From: an uncultured Eubacterium sp.
Lineage (GTDB): Bacteria > Bacillota > Clostridia > Lachnospirales > Lachnospiraceae
Reading direction: 5' to 3'
Length of the DNA: 64,000 bases
Assembly: GCA_910583555.1 (NCBI GenBank)
Contig: CAJTXO010000001.1
Coordinates: 310,001-374,000, forward strand
Shown here: piece after piece, positions 24,390 to 32,419 of the stretch
Position numbering within the stretch: the first letter of the stretch is position 1
Layout: every line of letters begins with the position of its first letter
The notes under the pieces: model-generated
Database searches by the model: none
Told to the model about the DNA's origin: nothing
Seen by the model: only the letters and a program-made list of their open reading frames with translations
Program-made: the position numbers and the translations under genes

Positions 24390-25772
24390 TTACATTTCCA
24401 CCAGTTGACAATCATGCTTTTTAAAGAAATCTACTTTCGGTTCCAGATATTTCAGTTTATGGCTGTCCACATCTGTAATATAAAAAGACACCGGCTCAAA
24501 TATATGACTCCAGTCCCACAATTCTTCTCCCAAATTTAGATATTCCCTAAACATTTCGCATCCTTCCGGCGCGATTGGATGGATTAGGATCGCCATAACC
24601 TTACAAGCATAAAAACAATCGATAATAAGCTGTTTTCTGGAGTCCGCATCATACCACCAACTGGATAAGTCGGCTTCTTTTCCCTGCTCTTTTAAATACG
24701 CGAAAGTAAAGGAAATCGGCGCCCAAAGCGATTCCGGCCATACCCAGAAAGTGAGGTCTTTTAATCCTTCACACTCAGGGAACGGTATTCCCCATTCTAC
24801 ATTACCGGACAGCCGAAAGGGAACCAGTGTCTTTCCGGAAGTATAATGAATGCTGCCGGCTTCCAATACATTTTTAGCCTTGTCACGGTCATCCAGATTA
24901 TCAAATTCAAACACAACAGACGGTTTCTTTTCTTCATTGATACATTTATGAGGGGGCAGTTTTGCTGCCAATTTTCCCAGGTCATCGATATACTTTTTTG
25001 GTACATATAGTAAAGGTTTTTTCAAAAATTCTTCTACGGTTTTCAACTGATACTTACGCGTATTTGTATTTTTTCTTAAAAAATCATTATATTCCTTTAC
25101 TGCATTCATACAATATTCCAAATCAAAATACCAGTTTTCCACGTCTCTGAGGACAGGCGTTTTATTTGATAACAGGCTGACAGGATCGATCAGTTCCGCA
25201 GGCAAAAACTGATGTCCTAATGAACATTCATCGGCATACGCTTTTTCAGAAGTGCATCCCGGTATTGGACATTTTCCTGTTACTTGTCTTCCGTTTAAGA
25301 AGATCTTTTTTTCTTCATCATAAAACTGAGGCATGGACATTTTCTTTATATATCCATTTTTGTACAACGTATGAAACACTTCCGCTGATACCTGTTTGTG
25401 AATCGAACCTGCTTCTCCCAGAGCCGAGGCGCCAAAGAAATCTAAACTGATTCCATAGTTTTCCAGGGTCTTTCTCTGATTTTCGTGATTAACACGCACA
25501 TATTCTTCCAGCGTACCTTCATACCCTGCTTCCCGCTGCTTGCGATAGCTTTCCATGATCGGAGAACCATAACAATCTGTTCCTGAAAGAAAGATGACGT
25601 TGTCTTTACCGATCCGATCTCTTAAAAACCGCGCAAAAATGTCTGCATGTATAAACATACCACCTATATGTCCAAAATGTAAATTTTTATTTCCATAAGG
25701 CATACCTGCCGTAATAATTGCCCGCTTGGGAAATATCGGGCGTTCATTTGAAGCTAACCGCTTACATATCAT
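24390..25772 (-). CDS. Methionyl-tRNA synthetase paralogue with internal deletion (no KMSKS)
   Basis: 460 residues. The class I signature is present as MPYGNKNLHFGHIGG (HIGH variant HFGH), followed by IFLSGTDCYGSPIMESY and a Cys pair in GKCPIPGCTSEKAYADECSLGH. After VWPESLWAPISFTF and WWYDADS the sequence jumps to RKQLIIDCFYACKVMAILIHPIAPEGCEM, which belongs near the end of the anticodon-binding region. The block that should hold FxGKDxxxFH, the KMSKS loop and most of the helical domain is missing, with the frame kept. The housekeeping metG is at 47641. This copy cannot be a normal aminoacylation enzyme; it may be decaying, or have a different role. It is more A/T-rich than its neighbours. 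Confidence 0.75.
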   Translation of the reverse strand: MICKRLASNERPIFPKRAIITAGMPYGNKNLHFGHIGGMFIHADIFARFLRDRIGKDNVIFLSGTDCYGSPIMESYRKQREAGYEGTLEEYVRVNHENQRKTLENYGISLDFFGASALGEAGSIHKQVSAEVFHTLYKNGYIKKMSMPQFYDEEKKIFLNGRQVTGKCPIPGCTSEKAYADECSLGHQFLPAELIDPVSLLSNKTPVLRDVENWYFDLEYCMNAVKEYNDFLRKNTNTRKYQLKTVEEFLKKPLLYVPKKYIDDLGKLAAKLPPHKCINEEKKPSVVFEFDNLDDRDKAKNVLEAGSIHYTSGKTLVPFRLSGNVEWGIPFPECEGLKDLTFWVWPESLWAPISFTFAYLKEQGKEADLSSWWYDADSRKQLIIDCFYACKVMAILIHPIAPEGCEMFREYLNLGEELWDWSHIFEPVSFYITDVDSHKLKYLEPKVDFFKKHDCQLVEM

Positions 25773-25837
25773 ATTATTTTATTCCTTTCAGTTATTTTTT
25801 TAGTTATCACCCGCTTCCCTTTTTACTGGGGATACCA

Positions 25838-26752
25838 TCAAAAAAATGTCAACATTTCCCACAAGGCCGCCTTTTGTTCCAATCCAAACTGCAGGATACT
25901 CCATAAAGAATCAACCGCATCGGGGCCATATGACTGCATATATGAGATGTGCATAAATACAGCACCCTGCCACAAGAGATCGTATTCTTTTGGGGAAATA
26001 CGCGCTGTTTCATAATACCCCCGCAAAAAAGCCTTTGCCAGATCAAAGCGGTAAGACAGATGCATCTGCTCCGTGTGTTCTACGAACTGCATGATAAAAG
26101 GCCACCCCAGATCCAAATAGCGGCTTCCGATCCCGGAATCATCCAGATCGATCAGCACCGCCTCCCCATCCGGCGTAACGATCGTATTGTGCGGCCCTAA
26201 ATCAGTATGAATGAGACATCTGTCATGCTGATGAAAATCGGGAATCCCATCGAGCAGCTGATCAAACGCAGGCTTAAAAGGTTTGTCGCCAAACCATCCA
26301 TAAAATCGCTGTTTGTCTTCATTCAGCGCCGACGGGCACGAATATCCTTCTAACGTATGTAATTTGCAGGCCAGCCTGCCAAGCAGACATTCATCCTCCG
26401 GCGTATCCTGCATGGAACGTCCTTCCACCCATTCCAACAGATAAAACCAATAGCCGTCTTTTTTTACATAATATATTGAATCCCCGCCTTTGATGGGAAA
26501 AATTCGCGGAGCGATCCCTTTCTGATTTCCCAGAAAACAATGCGCGGTTGTGTTTCCGCGTATCGTCTGTTCTCCCCTGGATTCCCCGTTACGATCATCC
26601 GGGATTCCTTTAAGGATAAAATCTCTGTCACCCGCGCTCACTTTAGCCACGATCCGTGGAGAATCAGGATGGAAGCGTTTTACCGTCCGGACTTCCGAAA
26701 ATCCCCAGTACGTCATAATTTCCTGTATATTAGTATGTTTCATATCACCCAT
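25838..26752 (-). CDS. APH-fold phosphotransferase / kinase of unknown substrate
   Basis: 304 residues. The kinase core shows DFILKGI (ATP-binding Lys), FYLLEWVEGRSM (hinge), the catalytic loop LIHTDLGPHNTIV (HxDxxxxN) and the metal site AVLIDLDDSGIGSRYLDLGWP. This places it in the aminoglycoside/choline/homoserine kinase superfamily (PF01636-like), but it lacks the features specific to APH(3'). Spore-coat CotS-type kinases are another possibility. It lies 65 nt before the MetRS-like gene on the same strand, perhaps one transcript. Confidence 0.75.
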   Translation of the reverse strand: MGDMKHTNIQEIMTYWGFSEVRTVKRFHPDSPRIVAKVSAGDRDFILKGIPDDRNGESRGEQTIRGNTTAHCFLGNQKGIAPRIFPIKGGDSIYYVKKDGYWFYLLEWVEGRSMQDTPEDECLLGRLACKLHTLEGYSCPSALNEDKQRFYGWFGDKPFKPAFDQLLDGIPDFHQHDRCLIHTDLGPHNTIVTPDGEAVLIDLDDSGIGSRYLDLGWPFIMQFVEHTEQMHLSYRFDLAKAFLRGYYETARISPKEYDLLWQGAVFMHISYMQSYGPDAVDSLWSILQFGLEQKAALWEMLTFF

Positions 26753-26834
26753 TTCCTCTCTGTTATAACCATTTCCCAGTTATAAGCGCACAACTTGTTT
26801 TTATCTTATCACACAGGCTGGCGTACAATAAAAT

Positions 26835-26863
26835 CATGCACGAATTGTAATAATCCGTGCATG
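26835..26863. repeat. Inverted repeat upstream of the kinase gene
   Basis: CATGCACG and CGTGCATG arms (8 bp) around a 13-nt A/T-rich centre. It lies about 85 bp before the kinase start and just upstream of a weak minus-strand promoter-like TTGTAC/GATAAA pair. It could be an operator or the end of the sortase transcript; no T-run follows. Confidence 0.4.
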
Positions 26864-26926
26864 AATGGTAAAAGTAGATCTCCAACCGTTCTCCTTACCG
26901 GCATATAAAAAAACCGCCCTCAGTAC

Positions 26927-27760
26927 TCAACGCTCCCTCTCGTCAGCGGCATCGCCATACACTTCCCGGGTATCCTGCTTTGCGATGACCACCAGACGCC
27001 CATTTTCAGAAGAATATTCACAGGTAGAAAGCATCAGGATCTGGTCCCCCGCTTCCATCGTCACATCCGTTTGGTACAACTCTTTCTGGGCAATCTTCCG
27101 CGCCATGTCCTCAAATGTGCCGGGATCGCTGAGGTCAATGTAATTATCGCAGTAAAACGCATCTGGATTCTCTTTCGAAATATCTGTGAGGACCACCGCG
27201 GCGATCTGATACCGGTAATAACATTCCGGCGTATACAGGTAAAGGTACGGATGTTTTTCATAATACTTTTTCTGCTTAAACTCCATCAAACCGGCAAACA
27301 TCGAACCATCTTTCATATGGTGCCCGTACACTAGCAGGGAAACATCTTTTTGCACAGGAATACACCCCTCTGCAAAAAAAAGAGACCCATATACACTATT
27401 TTTCCGATAAAGATCTCTGTGCAGATAGAATTCCGCATCGCCCTCGTGATAGAGAACGGGATAGTCTATTTCTGTGTCCGGAATGTTTAACCACGCGCAG
27501 ATGTCCTGATTGATCTCAGACAACAGCTTGAAATCAATCACGGATTTTGCGCTCCGTCCCGTTTTTTTATTTCCCTCTCCTTCCGGGACCCCAGCCGCTT
27601 CTGCCCCCGGGAGATACACCATCTCCCGGAGATTTTCTATCGTTCCTTCATATTGTTTTTGTTCAATATAATAAAACAACACATAAGCGGTCGCCGCAAA
27701 CATGCACAAGAAGCTGGCAGCCAAAATGATCCAGCTGGCCAGAACCCTTTTTCTTTTCAT
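26927..27760 (-). CDS. srtB: Class B sortase
   Basis: 277 residues. N-terminal membrane anchor (about 10-31), then the sortase barrel with DIDYPVLYHEGD-like strands, the catalytic His in LLVYGHHMKDGSMFAGL, the catalytic Cys in LMLSTCEYSSENGRLVV and the Arg of GRLVVIAK. The TLSTC-plus-ENGR pattern is that of SrtB. The gene begins 12 nt after a surface-protein gene whose C-terminus has a sorting signal, so the two form a dedicated anchoring pair. Confidence 0.92.
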   Translation of the reverse strand: MKRKRVLASWIILAASFLCMFAATAYVLFYYIEQKQYEGTIENLREMVYLPGAEAAGVPEGEGNKKTGRSAKSVIDFKLLSEINQDICAWLNIPDTEIDYPVLYHEGDAEFYLHRDLYRKNSVYGSLFFAEGCIPVQKDVSLLVYGHHMKDGSMFAGLMEFKQKKYYEKHPYLYLYTPECYYRYQIAAVVLTDISKENPDAFYCDNYIDLSDPGTFEDMARKIAQKELYQTDVTMEAGDQILMLSTCEYSSENGRLVVIAKQDTREVYGDAADERER

Positions 27761-27772
27761 TCTTCCGGCTCC

Positions 27773-30028
27773 TTACCTGCAGCTTGATTCTTTTCTTCTC
27801 AAAACAAACGCAGCCACCGTTCCGGCAATCGCAAGCAGGAACAAAATAACTGGCACCCTCGCATCGAATCTATCGCCGGTTTCCGGCTGCGAAGTTTCTT
27901 CCGCAGAAGCGACCGCAGTATCCTGTTTTTTGCCACCTGACGTACTTCCGTCGCTTCCCGTCTGTTTAGTCGTCGTTTTTCCCTTTACTTTTGTGCGGAT
28001 CCGTATCTCTTCCTTCGTCGTGGCGTTTGGTTTCACCACAGAAGTGAACGCCGTCCGATCCGCCTGATATCCTGAGGGAACTCTGGTCACCGCCGCCGTA
28101 TACTCTCCCGCGGCAGTATTTTCTAATTTGATCTGTCCATTTTTATCTGTGGTATACTTCTGTTTCTCCCCATCCGGTTTTGTGACTTCTACCTCCGCAT
28201 CCGGAACGACACCACCTGTTTCAGAATCCATCACCGTAATGATCAGGGTTCCCCTCTCCTCCGTGTTCCCGCTTACCGATTCATCCGGTTTCACACTTGA
28301 AACCGGCCCTGCCGATACATTTGTTCCCGCCGGCTTTGCCGTTGGCTCTGCCGCATCACCTGGATTTGCCGTTTCACCTGGCTGATCCATCCCATCTGGC
28401 TTTTGTGTCTCACCTGGTTTATATGTCCCGCCCGGCTGATCTATCCCATCTGGCTTCTGTGTCTCACCTGGTTTATATGTCTCGCCCGGCCGATCTATCC
28501 CATCTGGCTTTTGTGTCTCTCCTGGTTTAGCTGTCCCGCCCGGCCGATCCACCCCACCTGGTTTTTGTGTCGCGCCTGGTTTATATGTCTCGCCCGGCCG
28601 ATCTAACCCACCCGGCTCTTCTGTCTCACCTGGATTATATGTCTCGCCCGGTCGATCCACCCCATCTGGTTTTTGTGTCTCACCTGGTTTATATGTCTCG
28701 CCCGGTCGATCCACCCCACCCGGCTCTTCTGTCTCACCTGGTTTAGCTGTCCCACCTGGCCGATCCACCCCGCCCGGCTCTTCTGTCTCACCCGGCTCAA
28801 ACACTGGTGCTTTCGTCGGCTTTGTCGTCTCGTCAGGAGATTCGCTGATGTTTACGTCCGGACTTTTTCCCAGAAAGTCCGCGCGGTGTGACTGGCTGTT
28901 TATCTTGATGGCCTTTCCGATCAGCGTCCCATTCGTATTCACCCCACAGGAAATCTCGGCATCTGGTGCCAGATAACAGCCGTTCACCACTTTCTGCGGC
29001 TCGACGATTCCTGAAAAAATCTTATCTGCTTTGGAACTATCATAAAAATTCCAGATAATCATACTCCCGGAATAATAATTACCTTCCCCATGCCCATGAG
29101 GCCATTTGTCCGAGCAGTCACAGACGAACTCCGTCTCTAATCCCGGAGCCGCTTTCTCCTGTCCCCTGCAATCCACATTGATGATCAATGACTGCGTTCC
29201 CGTGACTCTGTGCTCTTTATCGCTTTTCTTATTGCATTTTATATTTCGGATCGTCACCCGGCCGGCGACATTCAGGTCTGGCGCGGCGCAGTTCAATACA
29301 TTAACTCCGTCCTTCAGTTGGATATAGGCATTATTTCTATCCGCCAGGTTATATGTACCATCTCTGGCTTTATCCCCGTTCTCAGTTATAATTTCGCCTC
29401 TTTTTAATGTGGTTTCCATTTCAGAAAGCGCCCGTGATACTTTCCGTAAATACCCGAACTCTTTGCCAAAATCAATAAAGTCGTCTGGAACACAGCATAT
29501 CGTCTGTCCGCTCGAAAGATTAAGGAGTGTGCCAGCAATCCGAACCTGGTTTTCTTTGATCGGACCAGGGGACAGAACATTTCCATCTCTGTCTGTGATC
29601 CTGACGTGCTTTTTACCAAACGCGATATCCGACGATGCCATACTGCCATCTACACGCGTCACCCTGTCCGCATAGATCATTTCACATTCCCTATCCCCAC
29701 GCGCCTGGTCGTTCCCACACATAGTCTGGATGTCTGCCTCAGGCGCAGCAAAATTCCCATTACAATGGGCACTCAGCGTGATCTTTTCTGATGCAAAAAG
29801 ATGAAAATGTGCGGCTGCTTTGAACAAATGGTCTCTGTCATAAAAGCTCGTATCGTAATAAGTTTTCTTTTCAGGAGTCGTGTAATCTTCCATCCTTGTT
29901 TCGTTATTCGCATACACTGTATAATCCATTTTCCTGCTAAGACAATATAACAAGGGCAGGATTGTCACTCCCGCTATGACAGCTGCAGCTAAGTACTTCA
30001 TGTTTCTTTTTTTTACTTTTTTAAACAT
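27773..30028 (-). CDS. Cell-wall-anchored adhesin: choice-of-anchor A-like domain, 18-aa repeats, CnaB domain, QPETG sorting signal
   Basis: 751 residues. Hydrophobic leader (about 11-30); a choice-of-anchor-A-like region (about 40-395) with MIIWNFYDSSKADKIFSG and GCYLAPDAEISCGVNTNGTL; eight 18-residue Pro/Gly/Glu/Thr repeats (about 412-555); a CnaB/SdrD-like domain (about 596-685, GTLIITVMDSETGG and DKNGQIKLENTAAGEYTA); and a C-terminal signal QPETGD, a hydrophobic segment and a basic tail. QPETG differs from classical LPxTG and fits the xPxTG motifs used by clostridial class B sortases. The sortase follows at once. Probably an attachment or surface-exposed structural protein. Confidence 0.87.
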   Translation of the reverse strand: MFKKVKKRNMKYLAAAVIAGVTILPLLYCLSRKMDYTVYANNETRMEDYTTPEKKTYYDTSFYDRDHLFKAAAHFHLFASEKITLSAHCNGNFAAPEADIQTMCGNDQARGDRECEMIYADRVTRVDGSMASSDIAFGKKHVRITDRDGNVLSPGPIKENQVRIAGTLLNLSSGQTICCVPDDFIDFGKEFGYLRKVSRALSEMETTLKRGEIITENGDKARDGTYNLADRNNAYIQLKDGVNVLNCAAPDLNVAGRVTIRNIKCNKKSDKEHRVTGTQSLIINVDCRGQEKAAPGLETEFVCDCSDKWPHGHGEGNYYSGSMIIWNFYDSSKADKIFSGIVEPQKVVNGCYLAPDAEISCGVNTNGTLIGKAIKINSQSHRADFLGKSPDVNISESPDETTKPTKAPVFEPGETEEPGGVDRPGGTAKPGETEEPGGVDRPGETYKPGETQKPDGVDRPGETYNPGETEEPGGLDRPGETYKPGATQKPGGVDRPGGTAKPGETQKPDGIDRPGETYKPGETQKPDGIDQPGGTYKPGETQKPDGMDQPGETANPGDAAEPTAKPAGTNVSAGPVSSVKPDESVSGNTEERGTLIITVMDSETGGVVPDAEVEVTKPDGEKQKYTTDKNGQIKLENTAAGEYTAAVTRVPSGYQADRTAFTSVVKPNATTKEEIRIRTKVKGKTTTKQTGSDGSTSGGKKQDTAVASAEETSQPETGDRFDARVPVILFLLAIAGTVAAFVLRRKESSCR
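28364..28795 (-). repeat. Eight tandem 54-bp repeats
   Basis: Eight in-frame units of 18 codons with consensus PGET(Q/E)(K/E)P(D/G)G(V/I)DRPGETYK. Unit identity is high, especially in the middle copies, so copy number is likely to vary by slippage. It forms a stalk between the folded domain and the wall anchor. Confidence 0.9.
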
Positions 30029-30076
30029 TTTCGCTCCCCCTGTCTAACTCATTATAAATAATAAATAGTTATTTTT

Positions 30077-30105
30077 ATCATACCAGAAAAATACCAAAAA
30101 GGCAA
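30077..30105 (-). promoter_or_regulatory. Promoter of the adhesin-sortase operon
   Basis: On the minus strand TTGCCT (30105-30100), a 17-nt spacer and TATGAT (30082-30077). The leader to the ATG at 30028 is about 40 nt. Confidence 0.5.
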
Positions 30106-30250
30106 TCTTCTTTTGGGGTTGCGATGACTAAATGAAGTTCATTTATCTTAGCTTTTACAGTTCCCTGTATTTCTCATCCTGCCAGATATCCAGTCCTATG
30201 AAAATTCCATCAACAGTGGAAAACCAATAGAAAAATACATAAATTTCCTC

Positions 30251-30279
30251 TTGCAATCCCCGGCGACTTGTGGTAAAAT
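30251..30279 (+). promoter_or_regulatory. Promoter of the T-box aspS-gatCAB operon
   Basis: TTGCAA (30251-30256), a 17-nt spacer and TAAAAT (30274-30279). The start point should be near 30286, just before the T-box leader. Confidence 0.65.
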
Positions 30280-30285
30280 GTGCGT

Positions 30286-30609
30286 AATTTGAAACAAAAA
30301 AGGCTATGAAGGAAACGATTGCTTATGCAGTAACCTTTCGACAGGAAAAGATGTCACCGACTGAGAGCATCTTGCGGGAGCGGTAAGCAGGAGAACATTC
30401 CGGAGCTTGTATTCTGAACACGCCGTTCACTGGCAAGTAGGTTTACACGGACGCACCGTTACAGGCATTTTGAGGGGAAGATCAGGACAGTTCGTGACAC
30501 GATCGCCACACCAGATCTTCAACGCGGGTGGTACCGCGGGTTTTGAATCCTATAAAAATTCAGGCTCGTCCCAGACGAAACAATCGTTTTGTCGGGATGA
30601 GCTTTTTTG
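30286..30609 (+). promoter_or_regulatory. T-box riboswitch, specifier AAC (Asn)
   Basis: The T-box sequence GGGTGGTACCGCGG (30526-30539) is followed by a terminator hairpin (arms about 30564-30580 and 30585-30602) and TTTTTT. Stem I carries GAGAG, a GGTAAGC element and a specifier loop in which AAC (30394-30396) directly precedes ATTCCGGAGC, the usual place of the codon. AAC is an Asn codon. The leader should therefore let transcription through when tRNA-Asn is uncharged. That fits the downstream genes, which make Asn-tRNA by transamidation. Confidence 0.88.
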
Positions 30610-30709
30610 CTTGCGATATTGGGCTTTTTTGCTTGCGATATTGGGCTTTTTTGCTTGCGAAATTAGGCTTTTTTGCTCGCACTAATCGACTTTTTGCTTG
30701 CGATGATCC
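30601..30709. repeat. Five tandem 22-bp repeats after the T-box terminator
   Basis: Five copies of a unit that begins GCTTTTTTGCTTGCGATATT; the first two are identical and later ones diverge. The first copy includes the terminator T-run. Each copy holds five or six consecutive T residues. The array ends about 10 nt before the aspS ribosome site. Confidence 0.9.
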
Positions 30710-30733
30710 CGACACAGAGAAAGGAAGGATTTT

Positions 30734-32077
30734 ATGGACTATGTATCAGGAAAAACACACAAAGCAGCATTGGAAATCTCAGACATTCTCGCTGGCGGCT
30801 ATGAGGGCAAAGACATTACCATGAATGGAGCCATACACACCATCCGGGATATGGGGGACGTGGCATTTATCATCCTCCGCAAACGCGAAGGGCTCGTGCA
30901 GGCCGTATATGAACGGAACGGCGAACATGACCAGCACCTTCCGGACCTGAAAAATCTAAAAGAAGCTTCGGCGGTAGAAGTGAGCGGAACCGTCAAAAAT
31001 GAGGAGCGGGTTCCCAACGGATTCGAAATCCGCCTGAAAGAAATGAAGATCCTCTCCGAACCAAAAGCGCCGATGCCCATTCCGATCAACAAATGGAAGC
31101 TGGACACGACACTTGAAACAAAACTGAACCTCCGGCCGATCTCCCTGCGAAACGTAAAAGAGCGTGCCAAATTCAAAATACAGGAGGGCCTCGTGCGGGG
31201 ATTCCGCGACTATCTGTTCCAACAGGGATTTACAGAAATCCACACGCCGAAAATCGGTGCGAAAGGCGCCGAGGGCGGCGCCAATATATTTAAACTGGAT
31301 TATTTCCACCGGCCTGCCATTCTCGAGCAGAGTCCGCAGTTTTATAAACAGATGATGGTCGGCGTGTTCGACCGCGTATTTGAAGCGGCGCCGGTGTTCC
31401 GCGCTGAAAAGCATAACACGAAACGGCACCTGAACGAGTACACATCCCTCGATTTCGAGATGGGCTACATCGACAGTTTTCAGGACATCATGGAAATGGA
31501 AACCGGATTCCTTCAATATACAATGGATCTTTTACAGAAAGAATACGAGCGGGAACTGAATATTCTGGACATCACGCTCCCGCGGACCGAACAGATCCCA
31601 CAAGTCCGCTTTGACGAAGCCAAACGCCTCGTCTCGGAAAAATACGACCGGAGCATACGAAACCCGTACGATCTGGAACCGGAAGAGGAAGCGCTGATCG
31701 GGCAGTATTTCAAGGAAGAGTACGATGCGGATTTCGTATTTGTCACCCACTACCCTTCGAAAAAGCGCCCGTTTTACGCGATGGACGATCCAGCCGATCC
31801 CACATTTACGCTGAGCTTTGACCTTCTTTTCGGCGGACTGGAAGTGACGACCGGCGGCCAGCGCATCCACGATCTCGACATGCTGGAGAAAAAGATCGAA
31901 GCGCGGGGAATGACCGACGAGGGAATGGAGCATTACCTCATGATATTTAAGCACGGCATGCCTCCGCACGGCGGCCTCGGCATCGGTCTGGAACGGTTGA
32001 CGATGAAACTCCTGGGCGAAGAAAACGTACGGGAAACGACTCTGTTCCCGCGTGACCTGGGACGACTGGAACCTTAA
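30734..32077 (+). CDS. aspS: Archaeal-type, probably non-discriminating aspartyl-tRNA synthetase
   Basis: 447 residues, shorter than the usual bacterial enzyme of about 590 and without its GAD insertion. The N-terminal OB-fold (residues about 15-110) binds the anticodon; the class II core shows FTEIHTPKIGAKGAEGGAN, PQFYKQMM, FRAEKHNTKRHLNEYTSLDFEM and motif 3 GGLGIGLERLTMKLLG. This archaeal-type enzyme followed directly by gatC-gatA-gatB, with an Asn-specific T-box in front, indicates that it charges tRNA-Asn with Asp for later amidation. AGGAAGG lies 5 nt before the ATG. Confidence 0.92.
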   Translation: MDYVSGKTHKAALEISDILAGGYEGKDITMNGAIHTIRDMGDVAFIILRKREGLVQAVYERNGEHDQHLPDLKNLKEASAVEVSGTVKNEERVPNGFEIRLKEMKILSEPKAPMPIPINKWKLDTTLETKLNLRPISLRNVKERAKFKIQEGLVRGFRDYLFQQGFTEIHTPKIGAKGAEGGANIFKLDYFHRPAILEQSPQFYKQMMVGVFDRVFEAAPVFRAEKHNTKRHLNEYTSLDFEMGYIDSFQDIMEMETGFLQYTMDLLQKEYERELNILDITLPRTEQIPQVRFDEAKRLVSEKYDRSIRNPYDLEPEEEALIGQYFKEEYDADFVFVTHYPSKKRPFYAMDDPADPTFTLSFDLLFGGLEVTTGGQRIHDLDMLEKKIEARGMTDEGMEHYLMIFKHGMPPHGGLGIGLERLTMKLLGEENVRETTLFPRDLGRLEP

Positions 32078-32097
32078 AAAGAAATGGAGGAATCGTG

Positions 32098-32391
32098 ATG
32101 GCAAATATCATATCAGATGAAACGATCGAATACGTAGGCATTCTTGCCAAACTGGAACTTTCGGACGAAGAAAAGGAACAGGCAAAAAAAGATATGGGCA
32201 GGATGCTCGATTATATTGATAAACTGAACGAACTGGATACCGAGGGCATCGAGCCGATGTCACACGTCTTCCCGGTGGACAACGTATTCCGCGAGGATGT
32301 CGTGACAAATGGCGATGACCGGGAACAGATGTTAGCAAACGCCCCGCAGAAAAAAGACGGAACGTACATGGTTCCGAGGACATTTGACTAA
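32098..32391 (+). CDS. gatC: Asp/Glu-tRNA amidotransferase subunit GatC
   Basis: 97 residues from ATG 32098 (GGAGG 7 nt upstream; the GTG just before it is too close). The N-terminal LAKLELSDEEKEQAKKDMGRML and the C-terminal SHVFPVDNVFREDVV are typical. GatC wraps GatA and GatB together. It starts 20 nt after aspS. Confidence 0.95.
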   Translation: MANIISDETIEYVGILAKLELSDEEKEQAKKDMGRMLDYIDKLNELDTEGIEPMSHVFPVDNVFREDVVTNGDDREQMLANAPQKKDGTYMVPRTFD

Positions 32392-32419
32392 GGAACGAAT
32401 CGGAAAGGAGCAGTCTGTT

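Noticed and set aside
28297..28891. Plus-strand open frames over the adhesin repeats
   Set aside because: Antisense shadows of the 54-bp repeats; Pro/Ser-rich nonsense without start signals.
30528..30824. 98-codon open frame across the T-box terminator and the 22-bp repeats
   Set aside because: It runs through the terminator and out of phase with repeats whose unit length is not a multiple of three; no ribosome site. Its openness is explained by the repeat composition.
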